Assembly: GCA_025331435.1 (NCBI GenBank)
Contig: JAIWNI010000011.1
Coordinates: 62,001 to 126,000 of the forward strand
Reading direction: 5' to 3'
DNA length: 64,000 nucleotides
Origin: Choanephora cucurbitarum
Lineage: Eukaryota; Mucoromycota; Mucoromycetes; Mucorales; Choanephoraceae
The notes under the pieces were generated by a model. That model worked only from the letters and a program-made list of their open reading frames with translations, did no database searches and was not told the DNA's origin. Below are positions 21,233 to 32,000 of the stretch, piece by piece. Every line of letters starts with the position of its first letter. The first letter of the stretch is position 1. The translations under genes and the position numbers were made by a program.

Positions 21233-22479
21233 GGCATCTGATCTGGATAGGGAGCAGTCTGGTACGGGTACACAGGATATGGGTAGTTCATAGGAGGAGG
21301 AGGAATGGGATGACCTTCCGGGACATAATAAGGATCAATGACCTGGTAAGAGTACTGTTCGGGATATTGGTAATGCATCATGGGTGGAGAATTAAAATCG
21401 TATATGCCACCTGTTTCTTCTGTCGCCATTGTGTTTAGCATATGAGCTTGTACTACTGGCCCAGTTGGTTGCTTCTCAGCTTGGGGTTTTTGAGCTGGTG
21501 GCTGAGCTGGAGCGTTTCCTTGATAATAGGGGTTACCATAGTTTGTGTATCGAGGAGGGTAGTAGGCACGAGGTCCATAATTGTACTGAGGCGGCCTAGG
21601 ATAATAGGGCTGATTTACGGCAGGATTGGCTACATGCTTTTCTTGTTGAGGTCCCTGTTCCTTCTTGTTCTTATAATTAGGGTCAAAGTTTTTTCCCTTA
21701 TAGTTTCCTTTGTTATTCTCTTGAACTTCTTTCTTGTCTTTAGGATTGGACTTGTCTAGTTCGCTGCGGATTAGGTCTTTAACTGCTTCCAGAATATTTG
21801 TTTTCATCTTCTCGTTCTCTTTCAAATGTTCTTCCTTGGTCATAGTATTAGTGACAGGAGCAGGTTCTACCGGCTTTGGAGGTTCGATTGGAGGGAGATC
21901 TTTCGGCTCAACTAGATGTGGCGCGATGTAGACTGAAAAATAACCTTGAGCACATCGTAGTATGTGTTCAGGTTTGGTAACGGCAATTGCTTGACAATGG
22001 TCCTGGATGTCGGGCATTAGACCTGAGTTAAATCTAGATTGAATGAGGGTCTCGTCCTTGATCGAAGCTTCTTCTGCAGCCATTAACAGCCTGTTATAGA
22101 ACTCTTCGGGTGATTCTCTAGGGCCCTCTCTCATTTCGAGAAATCTTCTCATACGTGCTTCATAAGGAGCCTGAGGTTGTATAAAAGTCTTTTTGAGTTC
22201 TTTGATCATTTCTTTGTAAGTGGTGTTGTATTTGTCGGAGTCTTCATCCTTTTTGAATAGTTTATGAAACGTGGCTTTAGCTTTTCCGACTAGTAACGAT
22301 TTAAGAATAGCGATTTTCTGAGCTTCTAAATGGATGTTCTTTACACCGAAATAGTCTTCTAATGAATCGGCAAACATAGCGAAATCTTCATCGCGAGTGC
22401 CTTTAAAGCATTCAATACGTCGACCGAACGTAGAAATAGGGTCTAGGGATGCCAACACAGAGTGTTCGTTTGATGACAT
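21205..22479 (-). CDS. Gag-like capsid protein
   Basis: 424 aa from ATG 22479 (MSSNEHS). The frame is open further upstream but has only a non-ATG start overlapping the primer-binding site. The N-terminal half is helical with a Ty3-like capsid region (FAMFADSLEDYFG, AKATFHKLF, EMREGPRESPEEFYNRLLMA, RFNSGLMPDIQ). The middle is Pro- and Lys-rich and the end is Pro/Tyr-rich (YYPRPPQYNYGPRAYYPPRY). There is no CCHC zinc knuckle, so RNA binding may rely on the basic KNKKEQ segment. Read-through by -1 frameshift gives Gag-Pol. Confidence 0.92.
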   Translation of the reverse strand: MSSNEHSVLASLDPISTFGRRIECFKGTRDEDFAMFADSLEDYFGVKNIHLEAQKIAILKSLLVGKAKATFHKLFKKDEDSDKYNTTYKEMIKELKKTFIQPQAPYEARMRRFLEMREGPRESPEEFYNRLLMAAEEASIKDETLIQSRFNSGLMPDIQDHCQAIAVTKPEHILRCAQGYFSVYIAPHLVEPKDLPPIEPPKPVEPAPVTNTMTKEEHLKENEKMKTNILEAVKDLIRSELDKSNPKDKKEVQENNKGNYKGKNFDPNYKNKKEQGPQQEKHVANPAVNQPYYPRPPQYNYGPRAYYPPRYTNYGNPYYQGNAPAQPPAQKPQAEKQPTGPVVQAHMLNTMATEETGGIYDFNSPPMMHYQYPEQYSYQVIDPYYVPEGHPIPPPPMNYPYPVYPYQTAPYPDQMPKNCSGRLE

Positions 22480-22522
22480 AGTTTTTCTTGTGATTGATAA
22501 TAGAGTTTTTTCAATAAAGGCC

Positions 22523-22538
22523 CCTGTAATGAGCACCA
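22523..22538 (-). other. Primer-binding site
   Basis: On the minus strand, two nt after the 5' LTR end, TGGTGCTCATTACAGG is complementary to a tRNA 3' end with CCA. I could not assign the tRNA species. Confidence 0.8.
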
Positions 22539-22540
22539 AG

Positions 22541-23176
22541 TGTAATATCTGGGTTTATATTTGAAAGGTTTGATTTATAGTTTGCAATGAGCACCACGCT
22601 GTGAGTAGCGAACTGATTTATGAGTAGTTTAATAAGAATAAAAGAGCTAAGTCTTAGAATTGGAGATAGTTCCGTCTGATGATTCAGAGAATAACTCTCG
22701 CAGTCAAAGTATGCAATAAGAATATAAAGAAAGACTAACTCAAGTCAATAATTGTCTCGATAACGTCTGTTCAATAATAATAATAAGAATAGATAGTCTC
22801 TCTGAGTAATAAAGAGTAACTCTAGTTCTTTAATGTAGATTTTCGATAGTTTCTGAACACTAGGTTAGAATAACTCAAATATCTAGTTTCTATAGGATAA
22901 GTCCCTTTTATTAGAGTAATTCCTGATAGATAGTTTCTATTGCTTATATATAAGGGTTTCTTATGGATGATTCCTCTGTTTTTAGATTTATATATCTTTA
23001 GAGTTGTATTCCAGTAAGCTTATATATTACTTTGCAAAGACTAGCTTTTGTATAGAAAGTTTTGATAAAAGATGAGATTCCGTTTATTGAATGAAAAAAA
23101 GGGGGAGTATTTATAGATGTTTTAATATTCGGAGTAAGTGACTATTTTATGAGTTATAATACCGCACATTGTTACA
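22541..23176 (-). repeat. 5' LTR of the Ty3/gypsy element
   Basis: This 636-bp copy matches the left LTR by eye and carries the element promoter. It contains an extra copy of the primer-binding core at 22586-22596. Confidence 0.96.
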
Positions 23177-23180
23177 TGTT

Positions 23181-24566
23181 ATTGTATTATTCTAGAAAAG
23201 GAAAAATGCATTACCTAAGATTTTATCAAAAATGTGACACAAATAAACAAGATGCCACATTAATTGGAAAGGGTCTAAAGATGATAGTCGGTTCTTGAAA
23301 AACTGAGCACTTTTTTCTTTATAGCTGTTATCGAAAGAAAATACCTAAACCATGAAAATGCTGATTTAATAAAAGAAAGATCAAAAGTTGCTTTGAAACA
23401 AAAAGCAACTAAATGCTTGAGATCATGATCCTAGAAAGGGAAAAGCACACCCTAAAAAGTGAAAGCGTAACTGTATTTTAGCTCAATAAGAGCTTAATCT
23501 CCTTTGTTCTTTTGCAATACATCTATTTCTAAAAAAGAAGAAAAGGGCATACAAAAGAAACACTATATGAATATAGGCGTACTTAATGCAGGCTAGTAGC
23601 GTCTTTGCTTTTTGTTCTAAAATTTTCTTAATTTCTGCATCTCTCCTCTAGAATCTAACCGTAACCCATTTGCTTGAAGCTAATTTTTTTTATTCTTGCA
23701 ACTCATTGTTGTATGCTATCATATAATGAAGGACTACCTTTGCACAAAGAAAGAGAGTATGAGCCTATAGTCTAGGTAGATATTTGTTGTGACAAGTGTC
23801 AGTGAAGCCAGTGTTGTCAGCAATGTCAGCAATGCCACTGATGTTCGCAATGTCACCATCTGATTACTCGATCCTCATCACAGAGCATGAAAGTTGCTTC
23901 TTTACTCAAGGGATAACATTCTACATGAACTTACATACACACAAGTGTACATGCTGTTTTGTTTTCATCCCAAGCTACAGATGCTCCATTGTCTTAAAAA
24001 GATATGAATCTTAAGGAGATATTGTTTTGCAAAGATGATCCGAAGCAATTCTGTACCACACAAAGTGCTTCTCTCCTATTCCATATCACACAAGTTTATC
24101 AATTGTAGTTTTCATGCTAGCGAGAGGAAGAGAAACAGATGAGCAAGGTCGTATAACTGCTAATTTATAATTTTTAGTGATTCCCTTCTTCTAACTATAT
24201 TCCTATCTAAGGGTGCCTTTTAAGCAATTCGCATATTGAAGACAGAAGATGATCTTTGACAACAATTATCGACATTTTTTTTAATTTTATTTTACAGTTT
24301 TTCTTTAAAGATAAAAGTAAGAATGATTGCTAAGCTTTTTATAAAAAAAAAAGGGGGGGGATATTTGAAAAAAGAAAGAAAAAAGCAGAGCAATGGATAT
24401 AGGTTGAATAAAAAAGAAAAGTTATATACAAAGAAAAATAAAATGACAGAATATAAGGTGTATAAAGAAAAATAAAAAGAAAGAAAAGAAACAGATTGAT
24501 ATGTATACAGAGTAGAAAGTGCACAATGAAAATAAGAAAAGAAAAAGAGGGGAAACATTTTGTGTT
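23181..24566. other. Intergenic, no gene seen
   Basis: AT-rich spacer between the LTR element and the IQ-motif gene. A small imperfect array of 9-bp units (TCAGCAATG-like) lies at about 23814-23858. The A-rich tract at 24340-24560 is probably 3' UTR of the minus-strand gene. Short open frames here are low complexity. Confidence 0.5.
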
Positions 24567-26351
24567 TTACTGAATTGGACGTCGCACATGAGGAGCGACA
24601 GTCAATCTTCTTGCGGTAGAGGGAGGAGCAACAGCAGGTTTTATAGGTACATTTCTAGTGATGGCAATAGAAGAAGAGCGAAGGTGAGTTGTTTTTGTCA
24701 TAGGAGATTCAGGAACAAGTGATTTTCGAGATCGAACTGATTTTTTGGAGGCTGTCGATTGAGTTGAAGGTTGTTTTTTCATTGTTCGTTTGTTTTCTTC
24801 TTTCTCTAATTCAGCTACTTTCTTCAACAGGCTTTGACGTTTCTCGGTAGTGCAGTACATGGATTCAAGTCGTTTGATGTTTGCTTCTGCCTCTTGTCGC
24901 TTTCTGGTTTCTTCTTTCAAGAGTGATTCCAACTTGACCATGCGATGGTGTGATTTCTGCTTTTGAATGTCAAGTGATTGATGAAGCATTTGAACAAGCT
25001 GCACCATGCCGGCAATTGGCGTGCGTTGTCCAGTGGAGGCCATGGCTGCCATACCCACTTGATTTTCCAATGCATTTTGAGAGGACTTGTTCTGATATTC
25101 CTTCCAAATCATCTGTATCTTGGAGGCTGCCTCTGTTGCTTGTTTGTTTTCTTCTTCTTCTTCTTGTTGGAAATCAATACCGTTCGATTTGAAATTGTGT
25201 TGCTGAATAGAAGATGAAAGTAATCGTCTAGGAACATAGTGTTTGCGACAACCATCGTCGGGTGGAAGTAGAGAGGCATTGGCCAATATGCTGTTGGCCC
25301 ATCGTTTGCCTGCCTCGCTCTTGAATTGAATCTTGTTGCTGTTCTGACTGGTAGAGGGAGAGGGTTTCTTGACAAGGCGTTGGTATTTTTTGTTGGTCAA
25401 GAGTGATTTCGATTGACGTTCGACATCGTTCATCCAATCGATAACAGCGCGATCCTTTTCCGTTTTTTTGGACATGGTTCTGTTTTCTTTTTTTGTGAAC
25501 CATTCGTTCAAGGCCAGTTGATCAGGCTGTTTCATCTCAACAGACGCGTTTGATGGTTGAGCTGAAGGAGAAGGTAAGGCGGGAGCAGGTATTGATTCTG
25601 TAGAGGGAGTAGAGTGAGGGGCTGATGGCGCCAGGTGATCTTGTAAGACAGAAATTCGACGACGCTCAGCAGTTGAGGTTGCTAATTTTTTGAGAAATCT
25701 TGACCTTGGAGGAAATTCGTAATTTTCTTGTTCTGCAGTTAATGTTTGTGGTACAATGATTTCTTGACTTCCATCAGGGTATCGTTTAATAACAGCCTAT
25801 GTTAAATACGAAAAGTAGAAGAAAAAAAGGTAGAAAGAAAGAAAGAAAGAAAAGAAGAGATTAATGATCGATGAATAGAATATTTTTTTCAAAAAAAAAC
25901 GTGAAAATTGGTATTTGAAACACATTGACTATTATCCTACCCCCCCCTCTTCTCTTTCTTTCTTTCTTTCTATCATCTGCTTTAAAAAAAGTGCTTCTTT
26001 GTAACACGAAAAGTTTAAATCAAGTTGCTCGATCATAAACAATTCTATAAAAGACAGAGAAAGAAAGAAAGAAAGATCATACCCAAATGTTTCCTATTTT
26101 AAAAATGACACACATAGCATATATGTAAATAATAAAAAAAAAAAGCACACCTTCTTCCGGTCACCCCACATCATTAGTGACCGGGGTTCGCGTCGACGCT
26201 GTAGCACTTGTGCCATTGCTGTTGCTGCTCTGGCTGCTATTCTTTTCTGTTGCTCCTCTTCTACTGATGGTACGGTGGGGTCCGTGCGTGTCTGTAGTAC
26301 TGGCCGTGCTCTACTCTCCTTCTTTTTTTCATTTTTATCCAGTTCATGCAT
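24567..26351 (-). CDS. IQ-motif, coiled-coil hypothetical protein
   Basis: Exons 26351-26151 and 25796-24567 (476 aa) join in phase (WGDRKK|AVIKRYPDGSQEII). The 354-nt intron is long for this window, so another small exon cannot be excluded. Visible features are an Ala/Arg-rich N-terminus, the block AVIKRYPDGS, a Pro-rich linker, an IQ-like motif (ASKIQMIWKEYQNK) that could bind calmodulin or a light chain, then a coiled coil (MVKLESLLKEETRKRQEAEANIKRLESM, LLKKVAELEKEENKR) and a basic Ser-rich tail. This suggests a cytoskeletal or centrosome-linked role, which is inference. I do not recognise the family. Confidence 0.65.
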
Positions 26352-26917
26352 TGAACGAAACTGGAGTTAGTTTTTTTTTTGGTTTTTTTTTTATTTTCTA
26401 TTCACTGAAGAAAGAAAAAAAAATTCAGGCTAAAAAAAAAGAGAGAGAGAAAAAAGAAGATAAAGAAAAAAAAATAGAGAAAAAAAAGAAAGAAAGGAAC
26501 TTTGGTAGTCTGAAAAAAAAAGAAAAAAAAAAGAGTGTCAAAGTTAATAAGTTGAATAGAACATAAGCACAGAAAAAAGAAAAAGAAAAAGAAAAGGAAT
26601 GAAAAAATAGTATATACAAAAGAAATGAACAAGAGAAAAAAAAAAGAGAAAGAAATGCCATGTAACGAAAACTAAACTTTTTTTGTTGACAATCCATGCG
26701 GGAAAAAAAAGTAATTCAAGAACTGTTACACTGTTAAAAATATCAAAAGCCTATAAACAACTCACATGAGCTTATGTATTTTCAGAAAACTTATCAAGGT
26801 ACCATCATCATTTATTTTGTTTTTTTTTAATCGTGCATCTTTTGAGGGGTCAAAGGTGGTGGCAATACGGTACTATAGACTCACATTAACATACACAGCA
26901 TTTACAAACAACTTTCC
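26352..26917. repeat. Purine-rich low-complexity spacer
   Basis: About 26330-26660 is nearly all A and G on the plus strand. Lys/Glu- and Phe/Ser-rich frames on both strands come from this composition and are not genes. The region separates the 3' end of the VHS-GAT gene from the start of the IQ gene. Confidence 0.6.
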
Positions 26918-28359
26918 TTACCCTGCAGTGTTTACATTTTGTTGTTGTTGTTGCTGCTGTTGTTGTATTTGGTTGGTATCAGCAAAGGGATCAAATGGGT
27001 CCTCACTAAAACAGAAAGGTTTCTTAGTTTCTAAATGTGTGCTTCAACTTTTTCTCTCTTTTTTTTTACCTGATTAGTTTTTGAAAAGGGTTGTGCGATT
27101 GAGGTACTGGCGGAGATGACGATGATGATGATGAGCCCACTTCTTCTTCGTCCTAATGAAACGAATTAGGCAAATACAAAACAACATTTGATATAAAAGG
27201 GACTTTACACGTCGAGTGCTACGGCTATGAAGCGTCTGAGAATTCTTGGTGGCTTCATTCATAGCATTCTGTTCAAGCATTTCATCATATGCTTTGAAGC
27301 AACTGAGAAGTTCGTTGTTGGCATTGATAAGGGCAGCTTAAAAACGATATGGAATAGAAAATTATATAAATTAATGTGTAACCCCATTTTGGTTGTAACC
27401 TCCTAACTTACAAATCATTTCTGAATCATCGCACAGTTGTAGATGAGAGGCTAATACTTGCTGTGCATTTTTACATTTGCCATGGAATTCCTAATTAATT
27501 AAAAGCATTGTTAACTTGGGCTTAGATAGTGATCATAAGCACACATTTACCTGAATCAGCTCATTCTTTGAAATGTCTTCTTTTGTAGGGTCTGTAAAGG
27601 ATAGTGTTTGAAAAAACAACTGTGCGCTATTCTTTGCAATTTCAATATCACTCTTCACATCTGTAGGCTAAATTAAAGGGTTAATTTTCCTTCCATTTCA
27701 TCTTTTTTGTTCTATTTTGTCTTGCCTGTCTTGGTTTATTGGACACTCTGCTTTGAGATGGCACAGACTGTCTGGTGTTGTATGGTAATACATTGCCCTG
27801 AGTCATTACATCATATGCCCTTCTAATTGAACCAAATTGAGGGTCTCCTCCCGTCTGACTGACCCAACTTTCCAAACATTGTACTAATTTACCACTCACT
27901 CTATCGTCCAATGTCTTTGATAGATCAGATAGATGAAAGGCCGAGTTATTCAGCTTATCACTTACCTTAGATGAAGCTAAATGATAAAGGTCTTCACCAA
28001 ATGATTTTGCAGCCAACTGTGGTTGAAACTTGGGTGCACAGTTTTCAGATAGAGAATTCAATATCTTTTTTTAAAAAAATTCATGCAAAAATATTTAACC
28101 TCTTTCCTTTTTTTTCCTTTTTTCAACGCGCTTTCTTTCTATGTACCTCTAAAGCCAAGACTTGAGTCTTTGGGTCATTGGATATCATCTTTTTTTGAAG
28201 TAATTTTCGTGCTTCTTTAGCACCCATATCACTTTGGTTTATAGAACCACATATCTGAAATACAAGTGCCCAGTCAAGTTCCTCTACAGTAGGATTTACT
28301 GCTTTTTCGATATTCGAGGTAATATCTGTAGGTATAATCTTTTTAGAAAACAAAGGCAT
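26918..28359 (-). CDS. VHS-GAT domain adaptor (TOM1/LSB5/GGA-like)
   Basis: It probably binds ubiquitinated or clathrin-associated cargo on endosomes or the trans-Golgi. Exons 28359-28147, 28064-27966, 27914-27726, 27667-27551, 27490-27412, 27336-27209, 27152-27070 and 27005-26918 give 331 aa. VHS domain, residues about 10-145: ELDWALVFQICGSINQSD, KTQVLALEILNSLSENC, VQCLESWVSQTGGDPQFGSIRR. GAT domain, about 165-285: SDIEIAKNSAQLFFQTL, CKNAQQVLASHLQLCDDSEM, LINANNELLSCFKAYDEMLE. The tail has a Ser run, NPFQKL and DPFDPFAD (DPF-type endocytic motifs) and a Gln run. There is no gamma-adaptin ear. The intron 27668-27725 has a GC donor. The intron 27915-27965 (51 nt) is in frame without a stop. 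Confidence 0.85.
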
Positions 28360-29083
28360 TTTTCTATCTTTTGTCAGGTTGCGATAAGAAAGAAAAAGAG
28401 AGAGAGAGGGAAAAAAAGTACAAAAAAGAAGGAAAAGAAACAAAAAAAAAGAGCAAGTAGGAGTTTAAACATCTTTATATGGGATTCATTGTATTCCATT
28501 TGACTCTAGGTCAGTTGTATTTTTTTTTCTTATTGTTTGAAGGGCCTGATGTTTGTTGTTTGACTATCTTTGATCATGAAATAAGGTCTTCTACTGTTCT
28601 TATCGAGAAAGGGTAAATATTTGAATGAAAAAGTCGAGCGAAAGTTTGTGACACTGTATATTATGGCTTGAGAACAGGGAGATCGTCTCTACATAGTAAG
28701 CTATTTGAACGGAATTTCTCCTTATTCGAAACTTGGAGTGAAGCTGCACTGCTTTGTTGTTCTAAAAGATGCAGTGCATTTCTGCAGTCTGGCGTCAGTC
28801 GATAAGGATAAAAAGAAAAAAGCTAAACAAACAGACCAAATTAAGTTGAGAAACACATTTATTATTCGCAACCAAGCCATGTGCTGCAAAACCGATTATA
28901 GCCTGCATTACTTTTTCTCTCTCTCTCTCTCTCTTTTTTTCTTGGTTATGTTTACATTATTCTTACAGAACTTTAAAAAAAAGAAAAAAAGGAAGGCTGT
29001 ACCTGATATCCTTTTTTAGTGAAACATCAACGATTTCCGTTTTAAGAGAGAAAGAAAAAACACTTGTTTTAATACAAAAGAAA
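28360..29083. other. Intergenic between two minus-strand genes
   Basis: This is the 3' flank of BLM10 and the promoter of the VHS-GAT gene. A CT run lies at about 28916-28936. I found no gene I can support. The 104-codon plus frame at 28705 is composition-driven. Confidence 0.5.
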
Positions 29084-32000
29084 TTAAGCATAATAACTAG
29101 GAGAAATAAGCATGTCACTCATCACAGACAATTGGTCTTCATCAAACTTAAGCATGTCTTCGTGCCATGTGTCGGTATGGGTTCGTCTAAAATCAGAAAA
29201 TGTCTTGCGGATAGTAGCCTGATATATACCAAAAAAAAATTAGAGTTTTGTATAGAATGCTATAGGTCTTGTTTTTTTTTACCTGTATTTCTGCTGCAGG
29301 ATCGGATATACATTCAGCTAGTTGACACAGAACACTTGGCATCCATTCAGGTACTTCATAAGGAAACGCATTGATGAGGCAAGAGATACCAAGCACACCT
29401 GCATGTTTCTGTAACACTGCATTTGCGAAACCAGCAGGTTCAATATTTTTACCGGTCAATTTATCCCGCTGCCGTTTAGGTAACTTGATTTGAATTTGGG
29501 ACAAGAATTGAGCCAAGAGGGACTGAATGGCATCTCTTTGAGAACATCGGACAAGACCACCCAAGGTGATAGAGGCCAATTGGCGCACTTCAATTTGAGT
29601 GTCCAGTAGCATCTGACTAATGACATTCATGATGCGTAAGAGTTGGTTACTATCCAGCATAAACAGGTTTTTGAAAAAGAAGATTTGCAGCACAGGTAAA
29701 GCACGGATACGGATATGCCAATTAGTAGATGTTGTCAAGATTGTCAGGAATTCATCGATCATGTGAGGTAGCATAGAGGGAGTATGGTTCACTCGAGCCA
29801 CCAGACTCAATACTTTCGTAGCCATTCTTTGGAGGTCTTGATCATCGTTGACTTCTTGCATAGCAAACAGTTTGGGTAATAAGGGAATGATGTAAGGTAA
29901 AGTGCCTGATACACTCCAGTGATTTAAGGATTCGTGTAGCCAACAAAGAACTATTCATTGAGTCAGTACTTTTCATAGATAATTCTATCTATGTATACTA
30001 CTTACTTGTTTTACTTGCATGAGCATAGTCGCTTGTAGCATTTTTTATATCGCTCTGTTGTACCATCTCACTATACCAGCAATCCAGACGAACAATGATC
30101 TGGTCGATTCTTGCTCTCTGAACATCATTTGCCACTGTAGGCACATTACCAACACCGTCTGAGACTGCATTGGCCTTGAGAAGATGTGCCACAGAGGAAT
30201 GAGAAGGAACCCATTCAAGTTGCAATAGTTCATTGATATTGACACCAATCACTTCGCGCACCTGTTTGTACGGATGTTGTAGATTATCAAAGTAAGTAGG
30301 TAAGAGGTGTTGAGCCATAGGCTTGAATCGCCATTGGAGTGACGAAGTCAAGCTACGAGCTAGCAGTAGTTTGCGAGATTCGTTAAAGGCAGCATCTGAA
30401 CTCGAATCAAGTTCATCTGCCAAGATCACATCAATCAAAGGCTGGATGCGACGAGGATCACGACGAACACAACAGGTACGAACAAACGATTCCCAATAGG
30501 TCAATGAATCAGGTGTGATACTACTGAACGTCTTGGCCAATAAGGGGGTCAACCAGGCCCAAACAGTCTCCAGTTTATGAAGACCCCAGTGTTTGGTGCC
30601 TCGAATCAAACCAGCCAGCATCTCAGCAGCGGCTCGTTGAGCACTCTTTTGATCAGCTGCTTCACAGAGTTTTTCGATATGTTCCTTGGCAACCGACAGA
30701 GGCGCATCGCCAAATGTCTGGAAAATACTTTTAAATAATCGAGCGTTGGTTGAAGAGAAACGGTCTTCTTGCTTTTGATTTAGTTCCTGAGAAATGTAAG
30801 AGGAGAGTTTAAGCCAATATTCATTGGAAGTGAAGGTCTTTTTGAATTCATCATAGGCAGCTTGGCAGGATGGATCAACTACATCATTCAACATGGAGTC
30901 TTGACTGTTGACTTTATATGCTTGATAAGTCTTTGGCCAGACATACCATCCAAGTGTCATGTTGTCCACCAAAATGCTGGTATCTGCATTCTCAGGTTGC
31001 AATCGTTGGTAAGAGGCCTGTAAAAGCTGTTCGCCCAAGGAAGTATCTTTGGAAACGTCAGTAGTCACATCTATTTTAAGAGGATTGCGCATGGTTCTTG
31101 TCACCAAAAGGTCTTCATTGCCAGCTGCAAAGGTACGTTGCTTGATATAGAGTAGCAGTTGAATGGTTGCAGTGACACCAATACGTCGCATCGTAGGCAA
31201 CTCAGATAGAGTCGCATTGTTGGCAAAAGCAGCTAGTCTTTGAGAAGGCTTACCTTCTGTTCTCAAGAACACTTCAATAAAGTTGGCAGCCATGGTAGCA
31301 TAACGCCAATGAACACGAGAATCAAGCAAGAAGTCTAGCAATCGCTCCAGTAGATTATAGTAAGCGTCTATGTTGTAGGCCAGTCTTGTTTTTATCTTTT
31401 CTTCAATGGAAGAAACTGTGCTTTGAGACTTGCTGCTTGACAAGGTGTTGGGTGATAGATCAACAAGGAGAGCATCCAGGTTTTTATCTGCAATCATACG
31501 GAAAGATGAAGAATTGTAATGAGAGATGTATTCCACAAACACTTTGCGGACCATTTCTTGAATTGTCAGCTTGTCTTGATGTTGAGCATTACAGATAGCT
31601 AGAACAAAATCAGGAATGAATTTCCAATTTCTTAGACAAGGCATCAAAATTGACTTGTGAGTAAATAGATACAGAGCACCTTTCATACGATCAGCAGGAG
31701 TTGAGGGTTGTAATGCTTGTAATAGGACAGGAACAAGGATACTCTTGGAGTCACGGAAACAACGAGCAGTCACTGACAAGGCCAATTGACTGACTCTTCT
31801 GATCTCTGCATAGGACCCAAGAGACATCTCCAAAAGGTCTATCAGGATAGCATTGTGAAGATCTGTACGAATACATCCTTGTGAATTTTGACGCAACCTT
31901 AATAAGTGGTGATTGTAGGCTCGACGGATCAAGAGATGGCGAGGGTATCTTTTCTTACAGAGAGGAGTTCGGCCAATATTCTTGGCATAGCTGTAGCCAT

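Larger units (their letters stand above)
15782..23176 (-). mobile_element. Complete Ty3/gypsy LTR retrotransposon (7395 bp)
   Basis: Two direct repeats of 636 bp (15782-16417 and 22541-23176) begin TG and end CA and look identical base for base, implying a very recent insertion. TGTT flanks both sides (15778-15781, 23177-23180) as a 4-bp target duplication. In element order (minus strand) it contains: LTR, a primer-binding site 2 nt after the LTR, gag, a -1 frameshift site, protease-RT-RNase H, a separate integrase ORF, a short overlapping ORF, a polypurine tract and LTR. Gag, pol and integrase frames are intact. The RT-RNase H-integrase order defines the Ty3/gypsy superfamily. Confidence 0.97.

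Noticed and set aside
26177..26697. Lys/Glu- and Phe/Ser-rich ORFs on both strands
   Set aside because: They are produced by a purine-rich tract and lack start context, domain or exon structure.
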